From Halobacteriales archaeon SW_8_68_21 (GTDB taxonomy: Archaea > Halobacteriota > Halobacteria > Halobacteriales > Haloferacaceae), in the NCBI GenBank assembly GCA_003023405.1, contig PXST01000014.1, positions 13,867-60,639 on the forward strand: DNA of 46,773 bases, written 5' to 3'. The translations under genes were made by a program, and so were the position numbers. Of this stretch, positions 26,709-35,981 are shown piece after piece; position 1 is the stretch's first letter; the number at the start of each line of letters is the position of its first letter. The notes under the pieces were generated by a model, which was given only the letters and a program-made list of their open reading frames with translations, ran no database searches and was not told the origin of the DNA.

Positions 26709-27569
26709 ATGGCCGACCCACGAGCCGTCGCGGTCAACGTCGCCGCCAACACGAACGAACCCGGGTTCCGCGGTCCCGTCTACCCCGACGGCTCCTTCGC
26801 GTACGTTCCGATCCCCGAGTCGGCGGCGACGCTGCCGCGCGACCGGTTTCCGGTCGACGAGCCGCTGCCGACGTACGCGGACCTCGATCCGCCCTTCGCG
26901 CTCCCGGACGAACTCCGGAACGTCCCCGTTCACGCGGACCCCGAGTTCCCCGGCGTTCACGGTCGCGAGTGCGCGAGCTACGGCGACCCCCACGGCGTGA
27001 AGGCCGGGCGGATCGCCGACCTCGAACCGGGCGACTGGCTGTTGTTCTACGCGACGCTGTCGCTACGACCGCGCGACTGGCGGGGACCCGGCGACGAGCG
27101 CGTCGGCGACGCGGGCGCGGACGACCGCGACGGGGGGTGGCTCCGCGAGCGGGGCGTCGCCGTCGACAACGACCTCCCGCCGGAGTGGGGGGCGTTCCTG
27201 TTCGCAGGAATCTGCGTCGATCGGACCGTCTCGGCGGACGGGGGCGGCGTCGTCGAGCGCGCGGTCGCCGCCGAGGCCGCGTCGACGAACGCGCACCTGA
27301 AACGCGACCCGTTCGACGCGCGGGTCGTCGTCGCAGGCGACGGGGACGCGTCCGGTCTCTTCGACCGCGCCGTCCCGCTGAGCGCGCCCGAGGCCGGGAC
27401 GGAGGCGAACCCGATCGTGACCGACCTGTCGAGCGACTCCGGGAAGGGTCCGTGGTGGCGGCGACCGATGGCCTTCGACGAGGCGGCGACGGCGCGGCTG
27501 CTGGCGCGGATCGAACGGGAGCGACGGGGACGGGGGTCCACGGGGTCCCCCCGCCACCGCGATTTATGA
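26709..27569 (+). CDS. Putative Nmad3-like nucleotide modification-associated protein
   Basis: A 286-residue protein that starts 23 bases after the DJ-1 gene. The layout, N-terminal VNVAANTNEPGFRGPVYPDG with FAYVPIPES, then VHGRECASYGD, GDWLLFYATLSLR and WGAFLFAGICVDR, resembles the Nmad3 family (nucleotide modification associated domain 3), predicted from phage and archaeal contexts to act on modified bases. A Cys and Asp in GRECASYGDP are candidate functional residues. The assignment is by remembered sequence pattern and moderate; the protein could be an uncharacterised haloarchaeal family. Confidence 0.55.
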   Translation: MADPRAVAVNVAANTNEPGFRGPVYPDGSFAYVPIPESAATLPRDRFPVDEPLPTYADLDPPFALPDELRNVPVHADPEFPGVHGRECASYGDPHGVKAGRIADLEPGDWLLFYATLSLRPRDWRGPGDERVGDAGADDRDGGWLRERGVAVDNDLPPEWGAFLFAGICVDRTVSADGGGVVERAVAAEAASTNAHLKRDPFDARVVVAGDGDASGLFDRAVPLSAPEAGTEANPIVTDLSSDSGKGPWWRRPMAFDEAATARLLARIERERRGRGSTGSPRHRDL

Positions 27570-27592
27570 CGCGCGACGCCGTTACGGCTCGT

Positions 27593-28006
27593 ATGAGCGA
27601 CGACGCCACGGAGACGACCGACGCGGCGCGCGACGACGGCCGCGAGGCCCCCTCCCGGTTCGGCCGCGTGCTGCTCGGGGTCGGCCTCGCCGCACAGGCC
27701 TCTGAGGACTTCCGCGACATGGAGGACACGGTCGAGTACGCCGAGTCGGCTGGGGTCCCAATGCCCGAGGTCGCCGCGCCGTTTGCCTCCGGGATGATGG
27801 TGGTCGCCGGCTTGGGCGTTGCTCTCTGGCGGCTTCCCCGGATCGCGACCGGTGCGGCGGTCGCCTTCCTGACGGTCGTGACCGCGACGATACACGACTT
27901 CTGGAACGCGGACGAAGGCGACAAGAGCGGCGAGCGGCTCGCCTTCTTTGGGAACCTCGCGATGCTCGGCGGCGTGCTCGTCTTCCTTCGGGAAGCGTAT
28001 AAGTAG
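27593..28006 (+). CDS. DoxX-like small membrane protein
   Basis: A 137-residue membrane protein with an acidic N-terminus (25 residues) and four hydrophobic segments. FGRVLLGVGLAAQASEDFRD, VAAPFASGMMVVAGLGVALW and AAVAFLTVVTATIHDFWN are typical of the DoxX/SURF4 superfamily, including the His-Asp-Phe-Trp near the third helix. Function in archaea unknown; often oxidative-stress related. Follows the Nmad3-like gene by 24 bases on the same strand. Confidence 0.82.
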   Translation: MSDDATETTDAARDDGREAPSRFGRVLLGVGLAAQASEDFRDMEDTVEYAESAGVPMPEVAAPFASGMMVVAGLGVALWRLPRIATGAAVAFLTVVTATIHDFWNADEGDKSGERLAFFGNLAMLGGVLVFLREAYK

Positions 28007-28033
28007 GGTTCGCGACGGACCGCGGCCGAGCCG

Positions 28034-29356
28034 TCACTCGTAGTCCTTGTACGTCGGCAGTCCCTTCTCGGGGGGGAGCTCCTCGACCGGGACGGTCGTC
28101 TCGTCGCCGCTTTCCATCTCCTTTACCGTGTACTCGCCGTTCGCCAGGTCGCGCTCGCCGACCACGACGACGGTCTCGGCGTTGATCGAGTCGGCGTAGC
28201 CGAGCTGCGCGCCGAACGAGCGGCCGGAGACGTCCTGCTCGACGACCACATCGTCGTCGAGCGCGCGGAGGTCGTTCGCGAGCGCGGCCGCCTCGCTGCG
28301 CGTGTCGCCCACCGAGAGGACGTAGTAGTCGGTCGAGAGCTCCTCGTCGGGCCAGACGCCGGCGCGTCGACAGAGGAGCTTGAGCGTCGCGTGGCCAGGC
28401 GCGACCCCGACCGCGGGGGTGGGCTGGCCGCCGAAGCTCTCGATGAGGTCGTCGTAGCGCCCGCCGCCGAAGACGGAGCGAGACACCTCGCCCGTGGAGT
28501 CGAAACACTCGAACACGACGCCGGTGTAGTAGTCGAGTCCGCGGGCGGTTGTCAGCGACACCTCGCAGAACTCGCCCGCGCCGAAGTCGTCGGCGGCGGC
28601 GAGGACGTTTCGGAGGTTCTCGACCGCCGCCTCGACCGTCTCTCCGCCCGCCTCGGCAACGGCGTCAAGATCATCGACCGTTTCGACGCCCGAGATGAGG
28701 TCGTCGAAGTCGCGCGCGGTGTCGCGGTCGAGGCCCGCGTCGGAGAGCAGGCCGACGTACTCGGCGTCGTCGACCTTGGCGCGCTTGTCGACCGCGCGGA
28801 TCGCGGCCTTCGCGTCGACCGCGTCGGGGTCGTCGGCGAGCGCGCGGACGAGGCCACCGAGGATGTCGCGGTGCGAGACGCGGAACTCGAAGTCGTCGCC
28901 GGTGAGTCCGAGGCTCGTGAGCGCGTCGGCCGCGACGGCGAGCACCTCGGCGTCGGCCTCGGGGGCCGAGGAGCCGAACACGTCGATGTTCGTCTGGTAG
29001 AACTCGCGGAACCGGCCCTGCTGGACCTGCTCGTAGCGCCAGAACGGCCGGGTGGACATCCACTTGATCGGCTTCGACAGCTCTTGTCCCTTCTCGACGA
29101 CCATCCGGGCCACGGTCGGGGTCAGCTCCGGCGTCATCGAAACGCCGCGCCCGCCCTTGTCGTCGAACGCGTACAGCTCCTCGACGATCTCCTCGCCCGA
29201 CTTGTCGACGTACATCTCTGTCCGCTCCAAGGCGGGGGTGGCGATCTCGCGGAAGCCGTGCCGACTCGCGGCGTCCTCGATCGCGTCGGTTACCTCGCGG
29301 CGGGCGGACTGCTCGCCGGGGTAAAAATCGCGGAATCCCTTGAGGCCGTCGTACAT
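28034..29356 (-). CDS. hisS: Histidyl-tRNA synthetase
   Basis: A 440-residue class II synthetase; the start MYDGLKGFRDFYP is the conserved archaeal N-terminus. Motif 2 region SMTPELTPTVARM with FWRYEQVQQGRFREFYQTNI, the histidine-binding LDYYTGVVFECF (HisA) and motif 3 GGGRYDDLIESFGGQPTPAV are intact, followed by the C-terminal anticodon-binding domain. Length normal. Charges tRNA-His with histidine using ATP in the cytosol. Confidence 0.96.
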   Translation of the reverse strand: MYDGLKGFRDFYPGEQSARREVTDAIEDAASRHGFREIATPALERTEMYVDKSGEEIVEELYAFDDKGGRGVSMTPELTPTVARMVVEKGQELSKPIKWMSTRPFWRYEQVQQGRFREFYQTNIDVFGSSAPEADAEVLAVAADALTSLGLTGDDFEFRVSHRDILGGLVRALADDPDAVDAKAAIRAVDKRAKVDDAEYVGLLSDAGLDRDTARDFDDLISGVETVDDLDAVAEAGGETVEAAVENLRNVLAAADDFGAGEFCEVSLTTARGLDYYTGVVFECFDSTGEVSRSVFGGGRYDDLIESFGGQPTPAVGVAPGHATLKLLCRRAGVWPDEELSTDYYVLSVGDTRSEAAALANDLRALDDDVVVEQDVSGRSFGAQLGYADSINAETVVVVGERDLANGEYTVKEMESGDETTVPVEELPPEKGLPTYKDYE

Positions 29357-29712
29357 GAACGCCGGTTCGGCGAGCGCCCCTTTGAAACCATCCCTTCCGC
29401 GCTCGCAGGCGGAACCGCGCGAGGGCGGTTCCCGGACCATCGAACGACGGTCAGAGTACCCGCGTCCGCGGGTAGATCGGGTCGCAGTCGCTCGACGCCG
29501 CCCGGTCGTTCGCTGGGGCAGCTCCGTCCGCCTCGGCGGTGGGGTCGAACGAGAGAGGAGTCCGGGTCCGCGTCGCTATCGGACGGGAGTTGGCGGGTTC
29601 GTCGGCGCGATCGACTGGTGTGGCCGCGCGTGGGAAACGTCGCTCGCACGGTATCGAGGATCGGGCCGCGAGCGGAGCGGCCGCGGAGCGGCGACCACTT
29701 CGGTCCCGAGCG
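29357..29712. other. Intergenic stretch between hisS and PP-loop gene
   Basis: No credible gene on either strand. It holds the hisS promoter region and a perfect inverted repeat TACCCGCG/CGCGGGTA (29457-29474, two-base centre), which could be a protein-binding site. A GC-rich repeat-like patch (GCGAGCGGAGCGGCCGCGGA, near 29670) precedes the end of the PP-loop gene. Confidence 0.45.
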
Positions 29713-30306
29713 TCAGTCGTTCCGCCCGTGGACGTACGTCTGGTCGTGGTCCGGGAACACGTCGCCGACGGTCTCTTCGCCGTACTCGTCGGCGATGAGC
29801 GTCCGAAGCTCATCCTCGTAATCCGCCTTCGGGACCTCCTCGCTCGGTCCCTGCTGGACGTCGAACGTGGCGTCGACGAGCTGGTCGACGGCGTGGCGGC
29901 CGAACCCGGAGAGCGGCGAAATGTAGTCGATCCCATTGCGGTCTTCGAGGCTCTGCGCCTGCGCCCGCGACACCGTGGGGACCCGGTCATCGCGGCGCGT
30001 CCCGTCGGCGATGGCGTCGACGTCGAGCGCGGCGATGGTCTCTAACGCGTGTTCGTGGACGCGCTGGATCCCGTTTCGGGGGTAGCCGTCCGCGACCATC
30101 GTCTCGGCGGCGCTTTCCGCTACCTCGCGGTCGAGTTCGGCGCGCTCGAACGGGAACCCGAGCTCGTCGGCCGCCCGCTCCGCGTGCTCCCAGTCGTTCG
30201 TGAGTCCGAAGCTGCCGGTGACACAGCGGATGTCGTAAAACCGGTCGAGCAGGTGGGCGGCGAGCGAGGAGTCTTTCCCCCCGCTGTACAGCAGCGCGAG
30301 CTCCAT
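29713..30306 (-). CDS. PP-loop ATPase (alpha-hydrolase family)
   Basis: A 197-residue protein starting MELALLYSGGKDSSLAAHLL, with the SGGKDS pyrophosphatase loop of N-type ATP pyrophosphatases. Later GTRRDDRVPTVSRAQAQSLE and YISPLSGFGRHAVDQLVDAT are conserved in the archaeal asparagine-synthase-like subgroup. These enzymes adenylate a substrate, often tRNA in base modification; the substrate is unknown here. Starts directly after the PDCD5-like stop codon (no gap), so co-transcribed with it. Confidence 0.85.
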   Translation of the reverse strand: MELALLYSGGKDSSLAAHLLDRFYDIRCVTGSFGLTNDWEHAERAADELGFPFERAELDREVAESAAETMVADGYPRNGIQRVHEHALETIAALDVDAIADGTRRDDRVPTVSRAQAQSLEDRNGIDYISPLSGFGRHAVDQLVDATFDVQQGPSEEVPKADYEDELRTLIADEYGEETVGDVFPDHDQTYVHGRND

Positions 30307-30660
30307 CTACCGGCGGCGGATGTCGAAGCTCTTCTGTTCGGGCTGGAGCTCTTTTAGCAGCTCCCGCATCTGGTCTTCGTCAATGCGTCCCTGAACGCGC
30401 CCGCTCTGTGCCAGCGCGGCGACCTGCTGTTTCACCTTCTCGCCGAACTCGGGTTTCGACATCTCGACGGCGTTGAGCCGCTGGCGCGCGCCGTCGGTCA
30501 GGTGCTGTTTCAGCACCGCCTCCTGTTGGGCCTCGGCGCGCTCTTGTGCCTCCTTCTGGGCTTCGGCGGCGTCGCCCTCGCCGCCCTGTCGCTCGCGAAG
30601 CTCCTCCATCTTCTGTTCGCGCAGTTCTTCGAGCCGTTCGTCGTCGGGGTTGCCGCTCAT
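30307..30660 (-). CDS. PDCD5-like DNA-binding protein
   Basis: A 117-residue helical protein of the PDCD5/archaeal DNA-binding family (PF01984): charged N-terminal helix [20 protein letters not shown], a Gln/Ala/Glu-rich coil, then [20 protein letters not shown] and a basic end QKSFDIRRR. Archaeal members bind DNA and are usually encoded near ribosomal protein S19e; here the upstream neighbour is the divergent NMD3 gene. Role probably nucleic-acid binding or chaperoning. Confidence 0.92.
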   Translation of the reverse strand: MSGNPDDERLEELREQKMEELRERQGGEGDAAEAQKEAQERAEAQQEAVLKQHLTDGARQRLNAVEMSKPEFGEKVKQQVAALAQSGRVQGRIDEDQMRELLKELQPEQKSFDIRRR

Positions 30661-30801
30661 ACACCCCCCTTTTCGGTCCGTGCGAAAAACCATTTCGGCG
30701 GCCGAGACCCGCGCGGACCGGCCGGCTCCGCGCTCGCAGTCGCCGGCGGCGACCGGCGCGGTCCGCGCCGCTTAAACGGGTCCTCGGCGTAGCTGCTGGC
30801 G

Positions 30802-31947
30802 ATGAGCGAGTCACGAGAGTTCTGTCCGCGCTGTGGCGACCCGGTCCCTGAGCGGCGCGACCCCCTTCCGGGTGAGCCGCGCGGGCGGGACGCGCTGCTC
30901 TGTGACGACTGCTACTTCGAGGACTTTGAGTTGGTCGACGCGCCCGACCGGATCGAGGTGCTGGTCTGTTCCGGCTGCGGCGCGGTCCGGCGCGGGGAGT
31001 CGTGGCGCGACGTGGGCGCACGCGACTACACCGACATCGCGGTCGACGAGGTCGCGGAGGCGCTCGGGGTCCACGTCGACGCCGCGGACGTCGAGTGGGG
31101 CGTCGAGCCGGAGCAGGTCGACGAGAACACGGTGCGGATGCACTGCCGCTTTTCAGGTGTCGTCCGCGGGACGCTCCGTTCCGCGGAGGTGACGGTCCCG
31201 GTGAAGATCTCGCGGGGGACCTGCGACCGCTGCGGCCGTATCGCCGGCGGCTACTACGCGGGGATCGTTCAGGTCCGCGCGGACGAGCGCGACCTCACGC
31301 TCGCGGAGCGCGCCGAGGCGCTGGAGATCGCCGAGCGGTACGTCGCCGAACAAGAGGCCAACGGCGACCGCGAGGCGTTCGTCACCGAAGTTAAAGAGAC
31401 TGACGACGGGCCGGACGTCAAACTCTCCTCGAACCGGCTCGCGCAGAACGTCGCGACGAGGATTACGGAGTCGCTCGGGGGGAGCTTCGAGTCGTACCCG
31501 ACCTTGGTCACGGAGGACAGCGACGGCAACGAGGTGTACCGCGTCACGTTCGCGGTCCGGCTCCCGAAGTACGCTGAAGGCGAGGTGATCGACCCCCAGG
31601 ACGGCGACGGTCCCGTCCTCGTCACCCGCGTCTCCGGCCGGCTTCAGGGCGTTCGGCTTGCGAGCGGCGACGAGTACACTTCCGCGTTCGCGGACGCGGA
31701 GGCACCCGACGCGACCCGGCTCGGAACCCGCGACGACGCGACGGAGACGACCGTGGTGACCGTCGAGGACGAGAACGCGATTCAGGTGCTCGACCCCGTC
31801 ACTTACGAGGCGAAGACCGTACCGAACCCCGCGTTCATCGGCGACGACGCCGACGAGGTCCTCGCGTTCGAACACGAGGGCGAGGTCCACCTCGTGCCGA
31901 GGGAGGGCGACGTTCCGTCGGTGACGAGACGTTCGAAATCGAACTGA
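30802..31947 (+). CDS. NMD3-like ribosome-associated protein
   Basis: A 381-residue protein with the NMD3 N-terminal zinc-binding region: FCPRCGDPV, LCDDCYF, VCSGCGAV and TCDRCGRIAGGYYAGIVQVR. The middle has two beta-rich domains (LSSNRLAQNVATRITESLGG). In eukaryotes NMD3 is the large-subunit export adaptor; in archaea it is thought to act in 60S-like subunit maturation. A TATA-like CTTAAACG (about 30770-30777) lies about 27 bases before the ATG. Divergent from the PDCD5/PP-loop pair. Confidence 0.94.
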   Translation: MSESREFCPRCGDPVPERRDPLPGEPRGRDALLCDDCYFEDFELVDAPDRIEVLVCSGCGAVRRGESWRDVGARDYTDIAVDEVAEALGVHVDAADVEWGVEPEQVDENTVRMHCRFSGVVRGTLRSAEVTVPVKISRGTCDRCGRIAGGYYAGIVQVRADERDLTLAERAEALEIAERYVAEQEANGDREAFVTEVKETDDGPDVKLSSNRLAQNVATRITESLGGSFESYPTLVTEDSDGNEVYRVTFAVRLPKYAEGEVIDPQDGDGPVLVTRVSGRLQGVRLASGDEYTSAFADAEAPDATRLGTRDDATETTVVTVEDENAIQVLDPVTYEAKTVPNPAFIGDDADEVLAFEHEGEVHLVPREGDVPSVTRRSKSN

Positions 31948-31983
31948 GTATTCATACCTTAGCGCGCGATCCGCCAGAATGTA

Positions 31984-32320
31984 GTGGCGCGCGCCGACGA
32001 GCGGCCGGAGGCCGCGAGTCGCACGCGCGAGGGAGTCGGCCGCGACGAGGGCGACTGAAAGGAGCCCGACGGACGCGGCCGACGAGGCTGGGGAGGCGTG
32101 AGGTGCGGTTGTTGTGCGGGGTGGGACTCGAAGGGGCAGCCGGGAGGGCGACACAGGCGACGTAAGCACCGCAGCGAAGGAGCGGAGCGACCGAGCGAGG
32201 AGCGCAGCGAGCGTGTGTCGCCCTCCCGGCTGGGGCTTCGAAGGCCATGTCGATCAGCGATCCGAAGGAAGCAACGTACCGCCGAGCGGCTGGGGCTTCG
32301 AAGGCCATGTCGATCAGCGA
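31984..32320 (+). ncRNA. Structured RNA-like element, copy B
   Basis: Order: GTGGCGCGCGCC (31984-31995); 6-bp hairpin GCGGCC/GGCCGC (32001-32015); perfect 10-bp stem GTCGGCCGCG (32035-32044) with CGCGGCCGAC (32074-32083); core GAGGCTGGGGAGGCGTGAGG (32084-32103); GGGACTCGAAGGGGCAGCCG (32123-32142); perfect 18-bp stem 32137-32154 with 32215-32232 enclosing an about 60-base loop rich in GCGAGCG-type repeats; GGCTGGGGCTTCG (32228-32240). A second module (32288-32300) follows at 60 bases; 34 bases (32227-32260 and 32287-32320) are identical. The gap 31948-32461 has no supported protein gene. Confidence 0.65.
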
Positions 32321-32461
32321 CTTACGAACACATTCGAGCGACGAACCGTTTCAGGAGTGAATGTCGCTGAAAAGCAGGATTTCAACGGAGACAGAAACCG
32401 ATCATCCGTGGTGTTCTCGCATCTCTGCCGAGAGATGGATGCCGACCGAGAGCGCGACAGA

Positions 32462-32653
32462 TTAGTCGGCGCGAGCGGGCTGTTCGCTGCCGAGCGCCGC
32501 GGCGCGCTCGGAGTCGGTCACCTCGATGCCGCGGCGTTCGAGCTGCTCGATGAACTCGGCCTCGCTGAGCCCCGCCTGTGCGGCCGCCTGCGACAGGGTC
32601 AGGGTTCTCGTACCGTACAGCGTCAGCGCACTCGACAGCCCGTTCGTGGCCAT
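32462..32653 (-). CDS. UPF0175-like small protein, 63 aa
   Basis: A 63-residue protein with LTLSQAAAQAGLSEAEFIEQ then LERRGIEVTDSERAAAL, the helix-turn-helix-like pattern of UPF0175/antitoxin-type proteins. The upstream region (32654-32872) is unusually AT-rich, with several TATA-like sequences (TATACGATATATATTG near 32720). UPF0175 proteins are often antitoxins paired with a PIN toxin, but none is adjacent; it may be a solitary regulator. Confidence 0.65.
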   Translation of the reverse strand: MATNGLSSALTLYGTRTLTLSQAAAQAGLSEAEFIEQLERRGIEVTDSERAAALGSEQPARAD

Positions 32654-32872
32654 ACACCCAGTAGCCGAGTGAAGGCTTATGAGTGTTACTACTTCATTGA
32701 GGGACCTGATACACCTTATACGATATATATTGACGAGGGATCGAAACGACGGTGATAATACGCGGGACCACGGCCGCCGGTTTCGCGGCCGCGTCGAGAG
32801 CGCGATCGAGCGCGTTCGGTAGTGTCACCGTCGCCCGCAGGAGTTATGTCGCTCTGCGGTCGAGACGCCGGT

Positions 32873-32956
32873 ATGGACAGGCAACAGGTCTTGGCGCTGT
32901 TCTTCGCGTTCCTCATGGTGAGTTCGATGGTCGCCTACGGCGTCTCGCTTCTGTAG
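32873..32956 (+). CDS. Small single-span membrane protein, 27 aa
   Basis: Reads MDRQQVLALFFAFLMVSSMV then AYGVSLL and a stop: one membrane helix after a short polar N-terminus. I recall very similar 27-30 residue proteins in other haloarchaea, which supports it as a real gene despite its size. Its 3' end faces the broken helicase gene. Function unknown. Confidence 0.65.
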   Translation: MDRQQVLALFFAFLMVSSMVAYGVSLL

Positions 32957-33027
32957 CCGGCGAGGGATTCCCGCTCCGGTCGGCGGTCGGGATCGCCGCG
33001 CCACAGCCGCCGTGTCGCCGCCCCGAT

Positions 33028-34831
33028 TCAGCCGTCGCCCCAGACATCGGACAGGGGGTGGTCCGCCCGTCGCTCCGCGTCCCGCTCGGAGCGGGTCCGA
33101 ACCGATCCGTCGTCGTCCGAATCCGTCGCGGCGTCCGCGTCGCCGTCCCCGTCGCGGGCGGCCGAGCGGCCCCGCCCGCGCCGCCGGAGGGCGACGCGTC
33201 GATTCCGGAAAGCGCCGCCTCCGGGTCGAACGCCGGCAGCGACGGGGTCGTCATCGCGTCGATCTGGTCGCGGAACCACGCCGGGGTGTCGGCCTCGGCG
33301 CGGTCGAAGAGGTCGAGCAGGGAGTCGTCCGCGAGGTACGTCGCGCCGCGGTCGTCCGGAGCGCGGACGACCCGCCCGCAGGCCTGAATGACGGTGCGCA
33401 ACGCGGTGCGGTGGTACCACGCCCACTGGCCGTCCGCCAGCCGGCGGGCGACCCGCGAGTCGTTCGTGTTCCGGTACGGGGCCTTACACACCACCTGCCA
33501 GCGACAGAGGTCGCCGTTGAGATCCAGCGCCTCCTCCATCTTCACGGAGACGAACACCTCGGGGTCGGCACTCGCCTTCCACGCCTCCAGTTCGGCGTCG
33601 CGGTTCTCGCGGTCGTGTCGCCGGTGAGCCGGTCGGCGATGTCGTACGAGTGCGCGTGGATCAATCCCTTCTCGTCGGAGTGTTCGGCCATTAGGCGAAC
33701 GATCAGGCGGGCGATCTTCGGTACGGTCTCGTCGCGGTGTTCGTAGGTCATCGACCCCTGCGTCACGTCGTACAGCGGGCGGTTCGCGAGCGGGAACGTG
33801 TGTTCGACGTCGACGAGAGCCACGTCGGCGGGGTCGAGCCCGACGCCGCGGCAGAACGCCTCCTTCGAGAGGATCGTCGCCGACAGCAGCGCGAACCGGT
33901 TCCCGCGGTCCCACACCGTGTGCCTGAGGTACCGCGCGGGGTCAAGCGGCTTGATATCGATCGCCGACCCCTCGCCGCTCGGCTGATCGACGACCCACGA
34001 GGTCTGAGACTGCGGATCGCGGTAGTCCTCCAAGAACCAGCCGAGCTCGCTTATCAGCTCCTGGAGCCGGTCGCGGCGGGCGACCTCCTCGCGGTCGAGT
34101 TCGGGCCGCCCGACCAGATCGTCTTTCGCGCGGATCGCCACGTCCCGGAGCGTCTCGACGAACCGCGCGGTGCGGTCGAGCGCGTCCTCCTCGGAACCGG
34201 CGTCGGCCGCGACGTCGGGGACGCCCACGTCGTCCCACACCGGGACGCGCTCGGGCGAACACTCGATGGTGGCGTACATCTCGGCCCACTCCGCCAGCCC
34301 ATGCGCCTCGTCGATCACGACGGCGTCGCGCTTGCGGAACACCTCGGAGCCGGCGGTGCGCATGAAATACGCCAGCGTCATCGCCGCGAAGCGGTTGCCG
34401 GAGGCGATAGCGCGGTCGGAGAAGTACGGACAGCGGTGTCTGATCGAGCAGTCGAACCCCTGCTGGCGCGCGCAGGGCGCGCGGTTCACGGGCGTGTCGT
34501 GTTCGCCGGGGAGGACGCAGTCGTAGTTCGACTTGCCGCGGATCACCGCGAGGTCGTCGAGGAGGTCGTCGGCCTCGACGTCGTCGATCTGCGACACCTG
34601 CGGCGTCGTGTAGTACGCGCCGGTCGCCTCGCTGGGGGCTGCCTCGCCGGCGGTCTCGGCCGCGCCCATGATCGCCCGTGCGAGGAGCGACTTGCCGCTC
34701 CCCGTCGGCGCGCGCACCAGCACGACCCGGTTCCCGGCGGCGAACGCGTCGCGGATGTCGGCGACGGCCTGTTTCTGCGCCCCGCGGAAGCTCGGCGCGG
34801 GGAACTCGTCGGGGATCCGGCTCGGGTCCAC
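33028..34831 (-). pseudogene. XPD/Rad3-like helicase, broken by two frameshifts
   Basis: Begins with GTG (MDPSRIPDEFPAPSFRGAQK) 26 bases after a TATA-like TTTAATT. Walker A RAPTGSGKSLLARA, DEAH motif VVIDEAHGLAEW and a region of cysteines (FDCSIRHRCPYF, iron-sulfur-like) place it with XPD/DinG-type superfamily 2 helicases of DNA repair. After SYDIADRLTG (about 33620) the frame shifts and about 10-15 codons are missing before HDRENRDAELEAWK; motif VI IQACGRVVRAPDDRG follows. A second one-base slip in the Gly/Ala-rich segment (about 33130-33190) is needed to reach the natural end RADHPLSDVWGDG. Either decayed or mis-sequenced. Confidence 0.8.
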
Positions 34832-34856
34832 ACGACGCTCTCGCGCGCTGGCGGAA

Positions 34857-35039
34857 TTAAACCCTCGCTTGGCGGATCGAGTCCCGGACGCCGTGCCGCA
34901 GTTCACCATCTCGAACACCGCACAGCCACCCACCCTCGGCCGTCGGTTCGATCCGGACCGCGTACCGTTCGCGGTCCGGTTCGTCGGGGACGACGAGCCG
35001 GTAACCGTCACGGGGGACTGACTCGTCGCGGACGAGCCG
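34857..35039 (-). pseudogene. Probable small gene without a start codon
   Basis: The minus-strand frame between a TAA just upstream of 35039 and a TAA at 34857 reads RLVRDESVPRDGYRLVVPDE, PDRERYAVRIEPTAEGGWLC, GVRDGELRHGVRDSIRQARV. This has haloarchaeal composition, a plausible fold pattern and ends 26 bases before the helicase start. There is no ATG, GTG or TTG in its first 20 codons. It may be a small conserved gene whose start was lost, or depend on an error near 35040. The overlapping plus-strand frame is less convincing. Confidence 0.4.
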
Positions 35040-35050
35040 TTAGACGGAGA

Positions 35051-35698
35051 CTAGTCCGCGTTTTCGGGGAACCCCTCGACGATCTCGACGCCCGAGGAGG
35101 CCCCGATCCGGACCGCGCCCGCGTCGAACATCGCCACCGCCTCCTCGTAGGAGCCGACGCCACCGGAGGCCTTCACCGGGAGGTACTCGCTCATCAGCTC
35201 CACGTCCGGGACCGTCGCGCCGCCGTCCGCGAAGCCGGTCGCGGTCTTCACCATGTCGGCGTCGGCGGCGACGGCGGCCTCGCAGGCGCGGCGCTTCTCA
35301 CCGTCGTCGAGGAGCGCGGTCTCGATGATCACCTTCACCGGGACCGGGACGGCCGCGACGATGTCGGAGAGTTCGTCGGCGACCGCCCCGTCGTTGCCCG
35401 TCTTCAGCTGACCGACGTTGATCACGATGTCGATCTCGTCGGCCCCCGCCTCCCACGCCGCGACCGCCTCGTCGCGTTTGACCGCCGGGGCGTGCTGGCC
35501 GTGCGGGAACCCGACGACGGTGGCGAGCGTGTCGGGAGCGTCCTCGCGCGCGACCGCCTCGGCGACGTAGCAGGGCGGGATACAGGCGTTCATCCCGTGT
35601 TCGGCGGCCTCGTCGAGAACCGTTCGCACGTCGGCCCAGGTCGTCTCCGGTCCGAGTACGGTGTGGTCGATGCTGGCGGCGAACTCCTCGCGGTTCAT
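35051..35698 (-). CDS. deoC: Deoxyribose-phosphate aldolase
   Basis: A 215-residue TIM-barrel class I aldolase. The start [20 protein letters not shown] and the segments [69 protein letters not shown] (Schiff-base Lys) and [20 protein letters not shown] (second Lys) are all intact. Splits 2-deoxyribose 5-phosphate into glyceraldehyde 3-phosphate and acetaldehyde. Length normal for archaeal DeoC. Confidence 0.97.
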   Translation of the reverse strand: MNREEFAASIDHTVLGPETTWADVRTVLDEAAEHGMNACIPPCYVAEAVAREDAPDTLATVVGFPHGQHAPAVKRDEAVAAWEAGADEIDIVINVGQLKTGNDGAVADELSDIVAAVPVPVKVIIETALLDDGEKRRACEAAVAADADMVKTATGFADGGATVPDVELMSEYLPVKASGGVGSYEEAVAMFDAGAVRIGASSGVEIVEGFPENAD

Positions 35699-35768
35699 GT
35701 CTCCCCCGTGGCGACGGATCTTGAAAGTCGTACGGGGTCGGCCGCGCGTCGACGCGGTGCGTCCCGTG

Positions 35769-35981
35769 TCAGTCCCGAAACACGACCGTGTAACCGTTTT
35801 CACGAAGCGCTTCGACGAGGTCGTCGCCGGCCTCTATCCGGAACTCGTGGAACGAGTTGCTCGGGCTGTCCGCCGAGTACAGCTCCGAGTCGATGTTATC
35901 CGGAATCTCGTTTTGATGGGTGTCCTCCTGAACGACGACCGGCTGGCTGCGGGCGCGGTCGGAACCGTCGGGTTCGGTCAT
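35769..35981 (-). CDS. Small acidic hypothetical protein, 70 aa
   Basis: A 70-residue soluble protein: [20 protein letters not shown] followed by [20 protein letters not shown] and GYTVVFRD. Strongly acidic, no membrane segment. The C-terminal half looks like a small alpha/beta unit. I do not recognise a family. Separated from deoC by 70 bases on the same strand. Confidence 0.6.
   Translation of the reverse strand: MTEPDGSDRARSQPVVVQEDTHQNEIPDNIDSELYSADSPSNSFHEFRIEAGDDLVEALRENGYTVVFRD

Noticed and set aside
32666..32755. Short plus-strand ORF reading VKAYECYYFIEGPDTPYTIY
   Set aside because: No convincing start, lies in an AT-rich promoter-like zone, and is only about 28 codons; likely a by-product of TATA-rich DNA.
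34888..35021. Plus-strand frame reading PQFTISNTAQPPTLGRRFDP
   Set aside because: The minus-strand frame over the same DNA has better haloarchaeal composition and connects properly to the helicase promoter; no start codon on the plus side either.
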